A DNA stretch of 64,000 nt from Aristolochia californica. Its lineage: Eukaryota; Streptophyta; Magnoliopsida; Piperales; Aristolochiaceae. Made by a program: the position numbers and the translations under genes. Below are positions 1 through 12,034 of the stretch, in pieces. The notes under the pieces were generated by a model. It was not told where the DNA came from, made no database searches, and saw nothing but the letters and a program-made list of their open reading frames with translations. The DNA lies in assembly GCA_029961685.1 (NCBI GenBank), contig JARWKL010000009.1, positions 28,335,208 to 28,399,207 on the forward strand, written 5' to 3'. The stretch's first letter is position 1; every line of letters starts with the position of its first letter.

Positions 1-337
1 TCGTCTTCGTTCTCTGCTCCCTCTCTCTTGTTATCTCTCGTTTTCGCCCCATCTCCCTCTCTCGTCTCTCTCTCTCTCGGCCTTTCTCTTCCCTCTCCCT
101 CTCTCGTCTCCTTCTCTCTTTTCCCTCTCGGCCTCCATCTCTTTTCACTCTCGGCCTCCCTCTTCCTTCTCGTTCTCGCTCTTCTCTTTCCTCCTCCCCC
201 GATTTCCTTTGATTTAACCTATTTCGGTTTCGAATTCCTTCGATTTCCTTCAATCTTCTTCGATTTTCGATGGTTAGGCGTCGATTTCTTCCATTGGGCT
301 TACATTTCCCCATTCGGTGGTGATTTCCCCCAAATTT
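1..337 (+). other. CT-rich leader of the Harbinger element
   Basis: A pyrimidine-rich stretch with repeated CTCTCTCG and CTCTCGGCCTCC words. It has an open frame but no recognisable protein character (low-complexity Ser/Leu/Pro/Phe). The same type of leader recurs at 32940-33060 and 44260-44400 in related elements, so I read it as untranslated leader rather than a gene. Confidence 0.5.
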
Positions 338-447
338 CAGAAGGTAATCCGAAACCCTAATTTTTTTTTCAACTAATTTAGTTTTGTGTTTAGTTAATTT
401 AAATTTTTGTGCGTAATTTATCTTGATTGTGGCCAAATTAATTCCAA
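338..447. repeat. 110-bp direct repeat, left copy
   Basis: Starts CAGAAGGTAATCCGAAACCC and ends GGCCAAATTAATTCCAA. It recurs at 1357-1466 with only small differences (for example GTTTAGTT versus GTTTGAGTT). The pair brackets 909 bp of foreign sequence that includes a UBC gene piece. Confidence 0.85.
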
Positions 448-1356
<909 letters not shown>

Positions 1357-1466
1357 CAGAAGGTAATCCGAAACCCTAATTTTTTTTTCAACTAATTTAG
1401 TTTTGTGTTTGAGTTAATTTAAATTTTGTGCGTAATTTATGTTGATTATGGCCAAATTAATTCCAA
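1357..1466. repeat. 110-bp direct repeat, right copy
   Basis: Near-identical to 338-447. It continues into the sequence leading to the 298-bp tandem array, so the uninterrupted ancestor was probably leader plus this segment plus array. Confidence 0.85.
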
Positions 1467-1472
1467 CCCTGA

Positions 1473-2474
1473 AGATTAATTTTGAAATGTGTTAGAATGT
1501 TGTTGAATATGTTTGAAGTGCTATGGAATGTTTATGTCATGTGGTGAGGAGATTTTGGAGTTATAAATATCCACCACATGGTCCAATTCAAACAAGGCTG
1601 AGTCGCCTACACGGGCGTCCATTAGCCAACGAAACCCGACCCCCATCAATGACGATGTACGGTTCGAAGTGACTGCGAAGTCATATGGGGCTCTACCAGG
1701 GGTGTTCAGTGAATTTGGACTTCATGAGTTTGTTTTTGCATTGTTCTAGTCATTTGCAATGAAATTAGTTAGATTACTTTTGAAATGTGTTAGAATGTTT
1801 TTGAATATGTTTGAAGTGCTATGGAATGTTTATGTCATGTGGTGAGGAGATTTTGGAGTTATAAATATCCACCACATGGTCCAATTCAAACAAGGCTGAG
1901 TCGCCTACACGGGCGTCCATTAGCCAACGAAACCTGACCCCCATCAATGACGATGTACGGTTCGTAGTGACTGCGAAGTCATATGGGGCTCTACCAGGGG
2001 TGTTCGGTGAATTTGGACTTCATGAGTTTGTTTTTGCATTGTTCTAGTCATTTGCAATGAAATTAGTTAGATTACTTTTGAAATGTGTTAGAATGTTGTT
2101 GAATATGTTTGAAGTGCTATGGAATGTTTATGTCATGTGGTGAGGAGATTTTGGAGTTATAAATATCCACCACATGGTCCAATTCAAATAAGGCTGAGTC
2201 GCCTACACAGGCGTCCATTAGCCAACGAAACCCGACCCCCATCAATGACGATGTACGGTTCGTAGTGACTGCGAAGTCATATGGGGCTCTACCAGGGGTG
2301 TTCGGTGAATTTGGACTTCATGAGTTTGTTTTTGCATTGTTCTAGTCATCTGTAATGAAATTAGTTAGATTAATTTTGAAATGTTTTAGAATGTGGTTGA
2401 ATATGTTTGAAGTGCTATGGAATGTTTGTCATGTGGTGAGGAGATTTTGGAGTTATAAATATCCACCACATGGT
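1473..2474 (+). repeat. 298-bp tandem repeat, about 3.4 copies, each with a TATA motif
   Basis: Units start with AGATTA at 1473, 1771, 2069 and 2368 (steps of 298, 298 and 299). The last unit breaks off after CCACCACATGGT near 2474. Each unit contains TATAAATA (1562, 1860, 2158, 2454) between the inverted words CATGTGGTG and CACCACATG, which could pair as a stem. The last TATA lies 130 bp upstream of the ORF1 ATG at 2584. The unit length is not a multiple of three, so the array is not a repeated coding domain. Confidence 0.9.
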
Positions 2475-2583
2475 ATTTTGTTATTTGTTGGTTGTGTTTC
2501 TGTGTGTCCCTAGTTACTACGACGAGTAATGGTTGTCTGGTAAAAAAAATTTCTATGACGACCATCTCGAATTTAGATTATAA

Positions 2584-3567
2584 ATGGCTGGAAGAAGACA
2601 ACAAACTCCTCGATCATATGACATTTGGACCTTCGATGATGACAACAAAATGCTCGATCTGTTGGTTGAGCAAGTCAATATGGGGAATAGGATGCCTAAT
2701 GGGGTTTGGAAGCATGAAGTATATTTGGATTGTGTCAATAGGTTCAATGAAGACACAACTAATAAAAAAACTGTTGAGCAGCTCAAGAATCGAACAAGAT
2801 CATGGAAGAAAACTTACCAAACAGTAACAAGTTGTCTCAACACTAGTGGGTTCGGTTGGGATGGAACCACACATCGAGTTACTGCATGTCATTCTGTATG
2901 GCAAGACTATATCAAGGTCAGTAAATTATGATTGACTGTAAAAAATTTTGTATGTTTTCCGCATTACTAGAACTCTATGCCAAGTCATCTAAATGATGTT
3001 TTATCCTTGTAGGAGCATAAAGAAGCTGAAAAGTACAGACAATAAGGCTGCCCTCTTTATGACAAATTGGCTTTGGTAGTGAGAAACTCAATAGCCATGG
3101 GGAGAACAAGTCAAAATGACGAAGACATGTGTAATGATGTCCAACATCAGGAAGAAAATGAGCACGTGGATATGCTCGAGGATGTCGATTTAGGTAGAGA
3201 ATCTCCTTCGCCATTCTTTACAGAAAATGAGTCGGCACCTGATCAGTCTCCAAGTACTAACCCGTCAAGTTCAAGTCGTCGTAGAAAGAGACCACAAATG
3301 GCCACTGATGATAGTATTATGTTCGTTGATACAATGACAAGAATTGCCACCCTACTGCAATCTCTACAAGCTAAAAATGATAAAGCCACCAGAGAAAATT
3401 GGTATGAAGCACTCACAGAAATCTCGGACCTATCAGTAGAGATGAAGTTTCGCGCTCCTATATTGTTAGATACACCAATGAAGAAGGACATGTTTACGAA
3501 GCTGCCAGTGGAAGAGCGAATTAATTGGCTTAAATATTGTGCTGGTGAAATGGAGTCAATACTTTGA
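2584..3567 (+). pseudogene. Harbinger ORF1, Myb/SANT-like DNA-binding protein, one nonsense mutation
   Basis: Exon 1 (2584-2916) encodes a Myb/SANT-like domain with the expected tryptophans: IWTFDDDNKMLDLL, RSWKKTYQTV and VWQDYIK. A GT-AG intron spans 2917-3012. Exon 2 (3013-3567) continues with EHKEAEKYR and PLYDKLALV and ends with a region typical of plant Harbinger ORF1 (SPSPFF, RRRKRP, WYEALTEI). An in-frame TAA at 3043-3045 lies between these two pieces. In this family the protein partners the transposase and binds the element ends. Exon 1 could still give a truncated protein. Confidence 0.8.
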
Positions 3568-3878
3568 AGTATATTATGTATTTTGGGACGATTGTTTTGA
3601 AGTTTAATTATGTTTTTTTATTATGACTTTATAAGACGTATCATTGATAGATTATGAATTTTATTATAGTTAAGATTTGGGTTTTCATGATTGTCGTGTT
3701 CTTATTGTGTGGATGAATGTTGTGGGTGAGTGATTGGAGATGATTTTATATAGGTATGATTAAAAATAGGTTATGATTGAAGAATATGGTATGTTTTTGT
3801 GTTGATGATATTATGAAGAAACAGGAATTATTGTTGAAGTCGTTATTATGGTTGTGGTGATTGTATTTGCAGGTTTCC

Positions 3879-5164
3879 ATGGAAGACGAAAATAGGAATA
3901 CAATGATGATTTTATTGACATGTCTTATGTACATGATGGGAATATACTATATGAACCATAGGTCTAGACGTACATTACATCCTCGTGGGATAGGTGGTCC
4001 GATTTATTTACAAAAGGCATTAGCGAAATCACCTGTTAAATTTTGAAAAGTTTACAGGATGAATCAAATTGTGTTTAAAAAAATGGCAGAGATACTTTAT
4101 AGCAAAGAATTTTTATCACCTACAAAGACCATCTCAGTGGAAGAACAACTTGCATATTTTCTCTTAACTGTTGGTCAAGGACAAGCGTATAGTGTCACAA
4201 CAGAGATGTGTGATAGATTAAACTGGACTATAAGTAGGTATTTCAATAAGGTGTTGAATGCTATTATCAAACTTCGGCCTGATTACATCAAACGGCCTTC
4301 AGAACGGACTCACTCGAAGATTTTAAACAATCCAATGTTTAATCCGTATTTTAAGGTAACATCACTTGACATATAATGAACAATTTTAGATTAATATTTA
4401 GAGTTACTTGTATTAATTGAAATGATATAATTAGGATTGTATTGGGGCTATTGATGGAACTCATATCAAAGCAAATATCCAACTTGAAGAACAACAAAGG
4501 TTCTGGAACAGAAAAGGTTATCTCTCACAAAATGTGATGGCAGCATGTACATTTGATATGCAATTCACTTATGTACTTGTTGGATGGGAGGGATTAACAG
4601 CTGATTCCAGTATATTGAAGGACGCATTGACTCGCCGAAATAGAATTTGTGTACCTGAAGGTAAATAATATATTGTTATGTAGTATTTTATTTTTATTTT
4701 TTTTCAATTATCTTATGTGAAAAATATTTTGTATTGTAGGTAAATATTATCTAGTCGATGCTGGTTATGCAAATATGCCAGGATTTTTGGCTCCATATCG
4801 AGGAACTCATTATCATCTACAAGAATTTGGAGACAACCTTCCTAGAAATGATAAAGAGCTATTCAACCGAAGGCACTCATCTTTGAGAAATACTATTGAA
4901 CAAACTTTTGGTGCTTTAAAAGCTCGATTCCAAATGTTGAAAGTTACTCCTCCCTTTTCTTATAAGATCCAGATAAAAATTGTAATAGCTTGTTGCATAT
5001 TACACAATTATATACGTAAAGAGGATTACAATGATATGTTTGAATTGGAAGATGATGATTCCGATGATGAGGTAGGTGGAGGAGGTGATGAGGTTCGATT
5101 AGCTGGTGAAAGTTTGGATGGAGATAGCAATGATAACAATGATAGCGATGATCTTGGGGATTAA
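3879..5164 (+). pseudogene. Harbinger transposase (DDE_Tnp_4 type), three exons, one nonsense mutation
   Basis: Exons at 3879-4355, 4435-4660 and 4740-5164 are joined by GT-AG introns that keep frame. The catalytic triad is visible: first Asp in CIGAIDGTHIK, second Asp in YYLVDAGY, Glu in LRNTIEQTFGALKARF. The C-terminus is acidic (Asp/Glu/Asn-rich, after NYIRKEDYND). A TGA at 4044-4046 interrupts the N-terminal region (PVKF, stop, KVYRMNQ). An acceptor-like TTGCAG at 3867-3872 suggests an upstream non-coding exon. The DDE core is intact downstream of the stop, but a full-length enzyme cannot be made from this copy. Confidence 0.85.
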
Positions 5165-5439
5165 GGCAACTTATCAACAATAATGCGGAGGCGTCGTGCA
5201 TTAGAATCCACTAGAGCTGCACAATTTTGAGATGCCATAGCAACTAGCATGTGGAGTGATTATTAGTGGTTGTACTTTATTGCATTTGAACATGTATGTT
5301 GTCGTTCATATCTACTAAACTAGTCAGTTGATGATGTTAAACGCACAAACTCTAATTATATTGGTTGTTGTCATTTTATACCTTTTTGTTTTAATTTTAT
5401 TTATTAAGTATTTTTATACTATATAGTATGTTATTACAA

Positions 5440-6150
5440 AATAATTTATTTATTAATTATATTCATTTATGTTATTTTTAACTATTTTATGTAATTTAAA
5501 TAATTTATTCTACTCACACGTAATTAGTTTAATAATTAATAATAAAATGTAATCATTAATTGGTTTAATTATGAAATTGCTATAATTAATTAAACAATTT
5601 GGTTTATTTATTATATTCCCTTATGTTATTTTTAAATTTTTATTAATTTTAAATAATTTATTCTAATCCCACGTAATTAGTATAATAATTTATAATAAAA
5701 TTTAATCATTAATTGGTTTAATTATGCAATTGCTATAATTAATTAAACAATTAGGTTTATTTATTATATTCCCTTATGTTATTTTTAAATTTTTATTAAT
5801 TTTAAATAATTTATTCTAATCCCACGTAATTAGTATGTTAATTTATATTGAATTGTAATCATTAATTGGTTAATTATCCATTATTTTTATTTATTATATT
5901 CCCTTATGCTATTTTGTAATTTTTAATAATTTTATATAATATATTCTAGTCACGTAATTAGTATATTAATTTATAATGAATTATAATCGTTAATTGGTTA
6001 ATTATCCAATTGCTATAATTAATTAAACCATTAGGTTTATTTATTATATTTTCTTATGTTATTTTTAATTTTTTTATTAATTTTATATAATTTATTGTAG
6101 TCACACGTAATTATTGTTTTAATTTATATAATAAACTATAATCATTTATC
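5440..6150. repeat. AT-rich tandem repeat, unit about 150 bp, about 5 copies
   Basis: Units are marked by CACGTAATTAG-like words near 5518, 5669, 5822, 5953 and 6105, with TTTATTATATTCCCTTATG between them. The same AT-rich sequence appears in the Harbinger derivatives around 31690-32330, 33400-33600 and 44510-44760, so it is the 3' subterminal region of this transposon family. Confidence 0.75.
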
Positions 6151-6368
6151 TAGAAAAGGACACTGAAATCTGTTTTCCAAGCACTAACACTGGAATCTGT
6201 TTTCCAGCCACTTCAACTGGCCTGGACTAACACCCAAACATGACTTGAAGTGGAAACAATTCATCTCACTTCAATTCAATTTTCCACTTCGTTTCCACTT
6301 CATTGTGGACTAACCCCCCCTCAATTTTTCACATTAATTCAATTCATTGTGGACCCAAGCCCCCTTAA

Positions 6369-6376
6369 TATATAAA
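6369..6376 (+). promoter_or_regulatory. TATA box of the 343-aa gene
   Basis: TATATAAA lies 278 bp upstream of the ATG at 6647 and only 4 bp beyond the outer Harbinger terminus. It fits a transcription start near 6400. Chosen by position and sequence only. Confidence 0.5.
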
Positions 6377-6441
6377 TGGACTTGAACTTGGATACCCACT
6401 TGCTCCATAGATCATTAGTCTCAGCCCAAATCTTTCTTTCT

Positions 6442-6459
6442 ATGAGCGGATATTATTAG
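6442..6459 (+). promoter_or_regulatory. Possible upstream ORF in the 5' leader
   Basis: ATG AGC GGA TAT TAT TAG, a five-codon uORF in the presumed 5' leader of the gene starting at 6647. If transcription starts at the TATA box at 6369 this uORF would be in the mRNA and could reduce translation. Confidence 0.3.
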
Positions 6460-6646
6460 CCAAAGGTAGTATTAACGTGACCATTTCTTAGGCGGAAAAG
6501 AGTTCCGCAAGCAAACTCGAGATCAACTGGCGCTCATAGAAGATCAAGTTCGATTGCAAACCCGGCCCTCCGATTTTTGGTTCTTCAGTCTTCATCCGGA
6601 CGTGATCCGACTTCCGAGCCCTCAGGTTGGAGTTTAGATCAGAGCC

Positions 6647-7132
6647 ATGGTGGCCATCTCCCTCTACAGGGGAAAGCTCCACCGGATTCCGCCAGATGTT
6701 CCCAAGCGATGGCTAATGCCGACGCGTCAAATCTCTCTCCGAGATTTTAAACTCCTCATTTACAAGCGAGCAAAAGCCCTCACTCGTTCAGCTAATATCA
6801 TCGAAAAAGAAAAACAGGAGGAAACCGTCGGACAGAAGGACCTTAACTCGCAACCTAATATAGGCTCCTCCGTCGTTCCTGACAGCGCCACTACTGCTGC
6901 CACAGCGAACAGGATTAATTATTTGTCCGGTGAACGCAGAGGTGCCGCTGCATCCACTGAAGAGGGTCCTCCCGAGGCCAGAGAAACTGAGGGGTCTATT
7001 ACATCCCAAGTGGAAAAAACCAATTCTCCGCATGAAAGGACGGATCAGGAGGCCGGAGATGGTGCCCAAAGTGGGTCGAAAGATTTATCAGTGGAGAAGG
7101 CAGCCGCATCCCTCGACTCCCAATTGACGGAG
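6647..7132 (+). CDS. Exon 1 of a four-exon conserved plant gene of unknown function (343 aa in total)
   Basis: Starts MVAISLYRGKLHRIPPDVPK, followed by RRW-like and DFKLLIYKRAKAL words. I recognise this N-terminus as a conserved plant-specific type but cannot name a function. The donor is GAG|GTCAGA at 7132/7133. Four exons (6647-7132, 8480-8593, 13288-13479, 19064-19303) join with all introns in phase 0 and no stop, giving 162+38+64+79 aa. The remainder of exon 1 is low-complexity and hydrophilic. There is no signal peptide or membrane segment, so a soluble, perhaps nuclear protein is my inference. The consistent phases and open frame across 12.7 kb make this a real gene rather than a TE shadow. 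Confidence 0.75.
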
Positions 7133-8479
7133 GTCAGATATACGATGCTTCAAACAATATAATTTTTTTATTATGCATGTAATTTTGATTTATTTTTCGA
7201 CCTTCACTCTGTCAAGAATCAGCATGTTTATTTTATGGCTGGCGAGAGCAACATTGATTTTGTCTGGGGGCTAAATGAACGGGAAGAAAAACAGGAAAAA
7301 AGGGGAAAGGAAACACATATTTAGGATCATGCATAATTGAAGGAAATAGCAGCCAATAGGGAAGGAGACCTGCGAACATGTTTTTCAAAATTCTTTGTTG
7401 CACGCAAATACACTAACTTGCAATCAAGATTTATTTTCAACTCAACTGCTTTTGCAACAGATATGTCTTTTTAGTTCCAATCTAGAAATTCAGAACAGAA
7501 GAGTAGAATTTCGTGCATTCAGGAAGGTAAAGCATTTCGTACACTGCCCGGGTAACAATAAATAGAAAAAAAAGAACTGACTTTAAAGAAGTTATTCTGT
7601 TTTGCAAGGTGGAGCTTCTGGCCACCTACTTAAGCTAACAACACATTTCACTAGTCTCATGTTTTAAACCATCCTTACAGGTTTTATTAATTGGGACCTA
7701 CTTTAAGAACCACCTTCTCTATTCATCCTCTAGTTGCCTTCCATGGTTCCTTGAAGCTGAATCTTGATGTAAGTCCATGTGGCAACCAAGGGGAGCCAAG
7801 TATGGTGATGCTATTAATATCATGATAAAGATCTATTGTCTTGTAGTGTGTTCTCTTGGTATTGCCGAATCAACTGAGTCATAGCTACCTGTTTGTTCCA
7901 TGGCTTTAGATTCATCAAGCTTTGTTTGGCAAGCTTCTTCTGTTGAAGGGGATTTAAATTTGGTACTAGGGTGGTATACCCACAATCCCATTGCCCTATC
8001 ACCCATAAGAATTGAACCAAAGGTCTCATATTAAGAACCCATCTATGAGGCCTTTATGACTACCTTTTCTTTTTTTGGGAATCCAGTGAGGCCTTTGCAT
8101 TTCTCTGTCACAGTGGCTGCCTATCTCTGGTTTCACTGACTTGCAACTTTCTGGCATTTGAGGCACCTAAACAAGATTGCTTGGTGCCTGCAGGTGCCTT
8201 CACGATATCATTTTGTAGTTTTCCAGTTAGTTTCTTTTATTTTTGTTTTGTCTTTGATGGTAGTCGTGTGCGCCTCTGCTGTATTCTTTTTTAAAACTGT
8301 AAAACATCTCAATATTCATGAACAATTATTTTCAGTGGACTCCAGCGTGTTCAACTTATTTGAATGTTACTTCATCCTCTCTTTCATCCCTTCCGTTAAT
8401 TTTTAAAGCAGTGTATTTTCTATTGTGGATAATTTTCATAACACATCCTGAGACAACTTTATTTCTGTTGTTACCGTAG
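7133..8479 (+). other. Intron 1 of the 343-aa gene
   Basis: GT at 7133 and TTACCGTAG ending at 8479. I see no transposon terminus or coding similarity in it; short open frames here are chance. Confidence 0.7.
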
Positions 8480-8593
8480 GTAAAAGCTGGAGTGGATGCT
8501 GCCAGTAACAAAGATAAAAGAAAAAGGGAGATAGAGGAGAAATTACAAACATTAAATGAAAGGAAGCATCAACTGGTTCAAGTACTCAGGCAG
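8480..8593 (+). CDS. Exon 2 of the 343-aa gene (coiled coil)
   Basis: Encodes 38 residues starting VKAGVDAASNKDKRKREIEE and ending LVQVLRQ, phase 0 at both ends (TAG|GTAAAA, CAG|GTATAC). Charged heptad-like spacing (EIEEKLQTLNERKHQLVQVL) predicts a coiled coil continuing into exon 3. Confidence 0.75.
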
Positions 8594-8906
8594 GTATACC
8601 ACCTTTCTTTGATATATCAGAAATGAGGTTTGCATCATGTCTCGTTTCTTTTTATCTCTAGCAAAAATCTTTTTCTGTTCTTGTTTTTTTTTGGATGGCA
8701 GCCACATAATTTAGTCAAGTAACTTGCCCAACTGACTAAATGGTGGGGAGAGGGGTTGGCAAAAAAATAAAAGTTTCCCATGGGCTTCAGCACACCTGTC
8801 AGGGTTGATGATTCATCATGCAGAAATCTATTAGCCATGTACTATCATCAATTTTGATAAATAACTCCTCTTAAGAGGGAGGCAATAGAAGGTGGGGTAA
8901 AAAGAA

Positions 8907-9312
8907 TGTTGATTTTCAGGACTCCATGAATTTAGGTAATGGACGAAAATGGAGATAAACCCATTGAGAGAAAACTGGAGGAGAGAGGTTATGGACTTGA
9001 TTCCTAACCCTCCCCCTGATGCTCTATTTATAGATTTATGAAACTACTGCATTATAATAATACCCCTGAACTTAGGGTTTAAGGTTTAGGGTTTTAACCC
9101 CGCAACTTTAACTTAATTACATCAATTCCATCTCTATGAGATGACTCTTTATTTACCATCCTGCCATCTTGTATGTAGGCCTATGAGCCTATCTTCTATA
9201 TCTCTTGGATGCATGAGTTTTCCTTGGTCTTATGGGTTTGGGCCCATCTTCTAATACACTTGAATATGTGAGCTTTCCTTGGTCGTGTGGGTTTGGGCCC
9301 TATCTTCCAACA
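8907..9312 (-). repeat. Copia LTR, family B, minus strand, in intron 2
   Basis: Begins TGTTGATTTTCAGG and ends CTATCTTCCAACA on the plus strand, i.e. TGTTGG...CAACA when read on the minus strand. It is flanked on its right by a polypurine-tract complement (CTTTCCCTCAAGCTGGG, 9313-9329), so it is a 3' LTR of a minus-oriented element. The same LTR occurs at 50008-50437 (plus), 56722-57102 and 58249-58652 (minus). It contains GGGTTTAAGGTTTAGGG, a telomere-like word. Confidence 0.85.
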
Positions 9313-9461
9313 CTTTCCCTCAAGCTGGGGGTGAGAGAACAACATGAACTCCCAGCTTGCTGCAAATGATATATAGAATTTTTTTTGTATAATGTGGCAG
9401 ATCTTCCAACAAAGATGAACAAGAAAACTGTCTTCTCTAGAAGCCCAATCCTTTTATTTTC

Positions 9462-9812
9462 TCACCAAGTCCTAGCACTGTGCCTAAGGTTTTTTAGCTG
9501 CCCCTTTTGCATTCCTGATATGACTTTTGTATACTTCACCCTGTACGTGTCTTTGAACTCAATTTTGTTACTAGATTGTGTGAAATTGCTTGATAACATA
9601 TGCTGCAACAACCTTTCTAAGTCTTTATCATCCTTGATTCCTTGTTTTCTCAACTTCAAACTTACCTTACTGCTTGACCGTGGTGGCATCATAAACTGGG
9701 AACGCATTGTGGGCATCATCATAATCTGGAAATGAATTGATTGCAGTGTTTCAAGTATCTTCATCATTACCATCTGGATTGTCAAGCAAAACTTGTGCCA
9801 GAAACTGAACAT
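9462..9812 (-). CDS. Unrecognised 116-codon open frame in intron 2
   Basis: A minus-strand open frame with a hydrophilic, Lys/Gln-rich tract (DDKDLERLLQHMLSS, TYRVKYTKVISGMQ). It lies just inside the minus-oriented LTR B element, so it may be a remnant of its cargo. I do not recognise the family, and a chance frame is possible. Confidence 0.2.
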   Translation of the reverse strand: MFSFWHKFCLTIQMVMMKILETLQSIHFQIMMMPTMRSQFMMPPRSSSKVSLKLRKQGIKDDKDLERLLQHMLSSNFTQSSNKIEFKDTYRVKYTKVISGMQKGQLKNLRHSARTW

Positions 9813-9824
9813 GAAATGGTTTTT

Positions 9825-9970
9825 TATTTTCTTTTTTTTTTTTTTTTTTGAAAAGGTAGAAGTTTGTTAAGGAGGAGGTTACAAGCAGACAAAGCCAATC
9901 GACACCTAGCAAAACAACCTCCAAAGGAACAGAAAAACTAAGTTAACAACAATATTGGACTGTAAGTGAC
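9825..9970 (-). repeat. Poly(T)-headed segment, possible LINE or SINE 3' end (minus strand)
   Basis: A T-run at about 9828-9849 followed by GAAAAGGTAGAAGTTTGTTA looks like the complement of a retroposon tail. Similar structures occur at 14187-14300 and 37820-37870. No reading frame supports it. Confidence 0.35.
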
Positions 9971-10047
9971 CCATTGTATCATGGTGAGGCGCTAATGTAT
10001 TAGCGGGAAGCACATGATTCCATGAAATCTGCAAAGAAGTTAATCTT

Positions 10048-10382
10048 CATGAAAAAAGTAAGATGAAAGAAGGTTGAAGAGAGAGAATGAGAAAGAGAGA
10101 GAAAGTGGAGAAGAGAAATTTGAGAAAGAAACTGAGATGGGGGACCTGGACATCCCCCAGCTTCTATTTATAGCTTAGGGTTGAGTGGGTTGAGTACAAT
10201 TTACAACATTGCCTCTAATTTAAGTGAAAACCTTAATTCTCTATATCTCCCATTCTACATGTCCCCTTTACATGAAGTTTGGTCCATAGACATAGTTTGA
10301 CATGTAGAATAAGATTACATCAAGAAATATAAATAACAACAAGGTAGAATGACCAAAATGCTCCTATTCTTGTTTTTCAACA
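10048..10382 (-). repeat. Copia LTR, family E, minus strand, in intron 2
   Basis: The right edge is TTGTTTTTCAACA (10370-10382), i.e. TGTTGAAAAACAA on the minus strand. The segment 10230-10378 matches 14466-14608, the LTR of the copia remnant in intron 3. It includes a TATA-like TATTTATAGC near 10166. The left edge is approximate. Confidence 0.6.
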
Positions 10383-12034
10383 CTTCAATTTGGATGAATT
10401 GATGATCAAATCTCCATGCACAACAGTTCTTCCCCTTTGCCCAATAAATCACTTCTTTTGAGTCTCCTTCCACATTCTCCAGGTTAAATCAATATCTCTT
10501 TAGATATTGAGGCCATGAAGCATTAGTAAACTTCTGCCATGGTTAAATCAGTCTCACTCAAGCAACCCTAGAAAGATAGCAGCACGTGGCTCTAATTGTC
10601 ATAGACTACCCCCTGGCCTGAGTGGCCATGGGTACCAAATGAGCTTGCCTGCAGGGGGAGGGGTCCAGGCCGCTAATGTCTTGGGGTGATGCTTGCCACA
10701 GGATGCTATTGTTTGCCTATTCTCTCTGATGAGGGGACCTGGAAATTTCTCAAAGTCTTGCACCAGATTGGACCATTGAAGGATCGTGTGAACTGATTTT
10801 TCTGTGATGCCCTCAACTGAACTACACTTTGCTGCAAATTCAAATACCATTTAGTACACTGGGATGAGGTCTGTTTGCACAAAAGAAATGGGAGGTTAGG
10901 CATTAGGCAAATTGAAGCCCTTAACCAATCTTTTCTTATGAAGTGGTTGTGGAGATTTTAAGTAGAGAAGAGTAATCTTTGTATGAAGTATAACATACCT
11001 GTTGATGCCTTCTTCCCTTGTGCAATCAGAAATGCCACTGTTTCTGGGCTATGCACATTGATAAACAGCTAGGTTGACACATATTCTACCCTGCTTAAAT
11101 TTGGTGTAAGATCTGGATCCAGAGATTCTGGAATCATTCTTTGTTAATGAATTTATCCACCAATCAAAAAAGAAATATTTGGTTCAGCAATCAGTCAATT
11201 GTGATGGAATTCTCAGGCGTTTACAGATTGGGAAAAGACCCTGGTAGTATGGTGGATCAAGTTTATAGCTCCTCTGATGGAGGAAGATGCGGGAATCTCA
11301 ATCTAAGGAGATCCTATTTGATCATAAGATGGCCCAAGCTGACCACCTTATTAGTAAATTAAAGACCTATTACATTCGAGGGAGGAGTGAAGATAAAACC
11401 CATCTGGACAGCAGAGAGTTCTGGGTTCTTTACAATCACCTAGTGCTATGAGCTGATTGCTAAGAGTCAACAGGAATCCCCTTGCACCCTGACCCTGGAA
11501 GATCATCCTAACAAAGGCCAAAATCTTCTTGTGGTGCTTGTTAAATAGGATGGTCCTCACCTGTTATCATTTGCAAAGAAGGGGTATGGACCCATTCAGT
11601 ACCCTGTGCATGTTCTGTAGCAGTGAAGAAGAGAGAATTGATTTTCTTTCCATTGCTTGTGTGCAAGGGAATTTTGGAACTCATTTGTAAGAAGATTTGG
11701 TTGCAACTCCGTATATCAGCTACTCTCTCATAACGCATTATCAGCTGTTTATACAGTCAGCTTCCTAAGATGGGGATGCTTTTATAGTGTATCACTCCTC
11801 CTGCTACTCCTTGGTATCTTTGGCTAGGATTGAACATGAAATCTTGAATCGGTTCGCTCCTTTCTCTAGAAGTAGGTGTGCAAACAAAAAAGCCTTGCCA
11901 AGAGGGAGTGGAGGAGCTGGTCGAGCATAGAAGGCTCAATCTGATTTGTTCAGGCTTGGATAATACATGCTAGGTTGATAACAATGAATGGTGTATATTC
12001 ATTTCCTATGGTAGTTCTTCAATGGCTGATTCCA
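10383..12034. other. Intron 2 filler, mostly unidentified
   Basis: Several short open frames on both strands but no convincing domain. One minus-strand stretch (about 10600-10850) reads TLAAWTPPPAGKL, reminiscent of the WxPPxG word at the start of plant LINE RNase H domains; this is weak. Otherwise I see nothing assignable. Confidence 0.4.

Noticed and set aside
28..360. Open frame of 110 codons in the CT-rich leader
   Set aside because: Low-complexity Ser/Leu/Pro/Phe translation of a pyrimidine tract that recurs non-coding in related elements; no conserved frame.
1580..1720. Minus-strand open reading in each 298-bp unit
   Set aside because: It stays open for about 60 codons, but the frame changes between units and no family is recognised.
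1473..2474. CRISPR-like or protein-repeat reading of the 298-bp array
   Set aside because: Plant nuclear context, no spacers, and a unit length not divisible by three; it is a simple tandem duplication.
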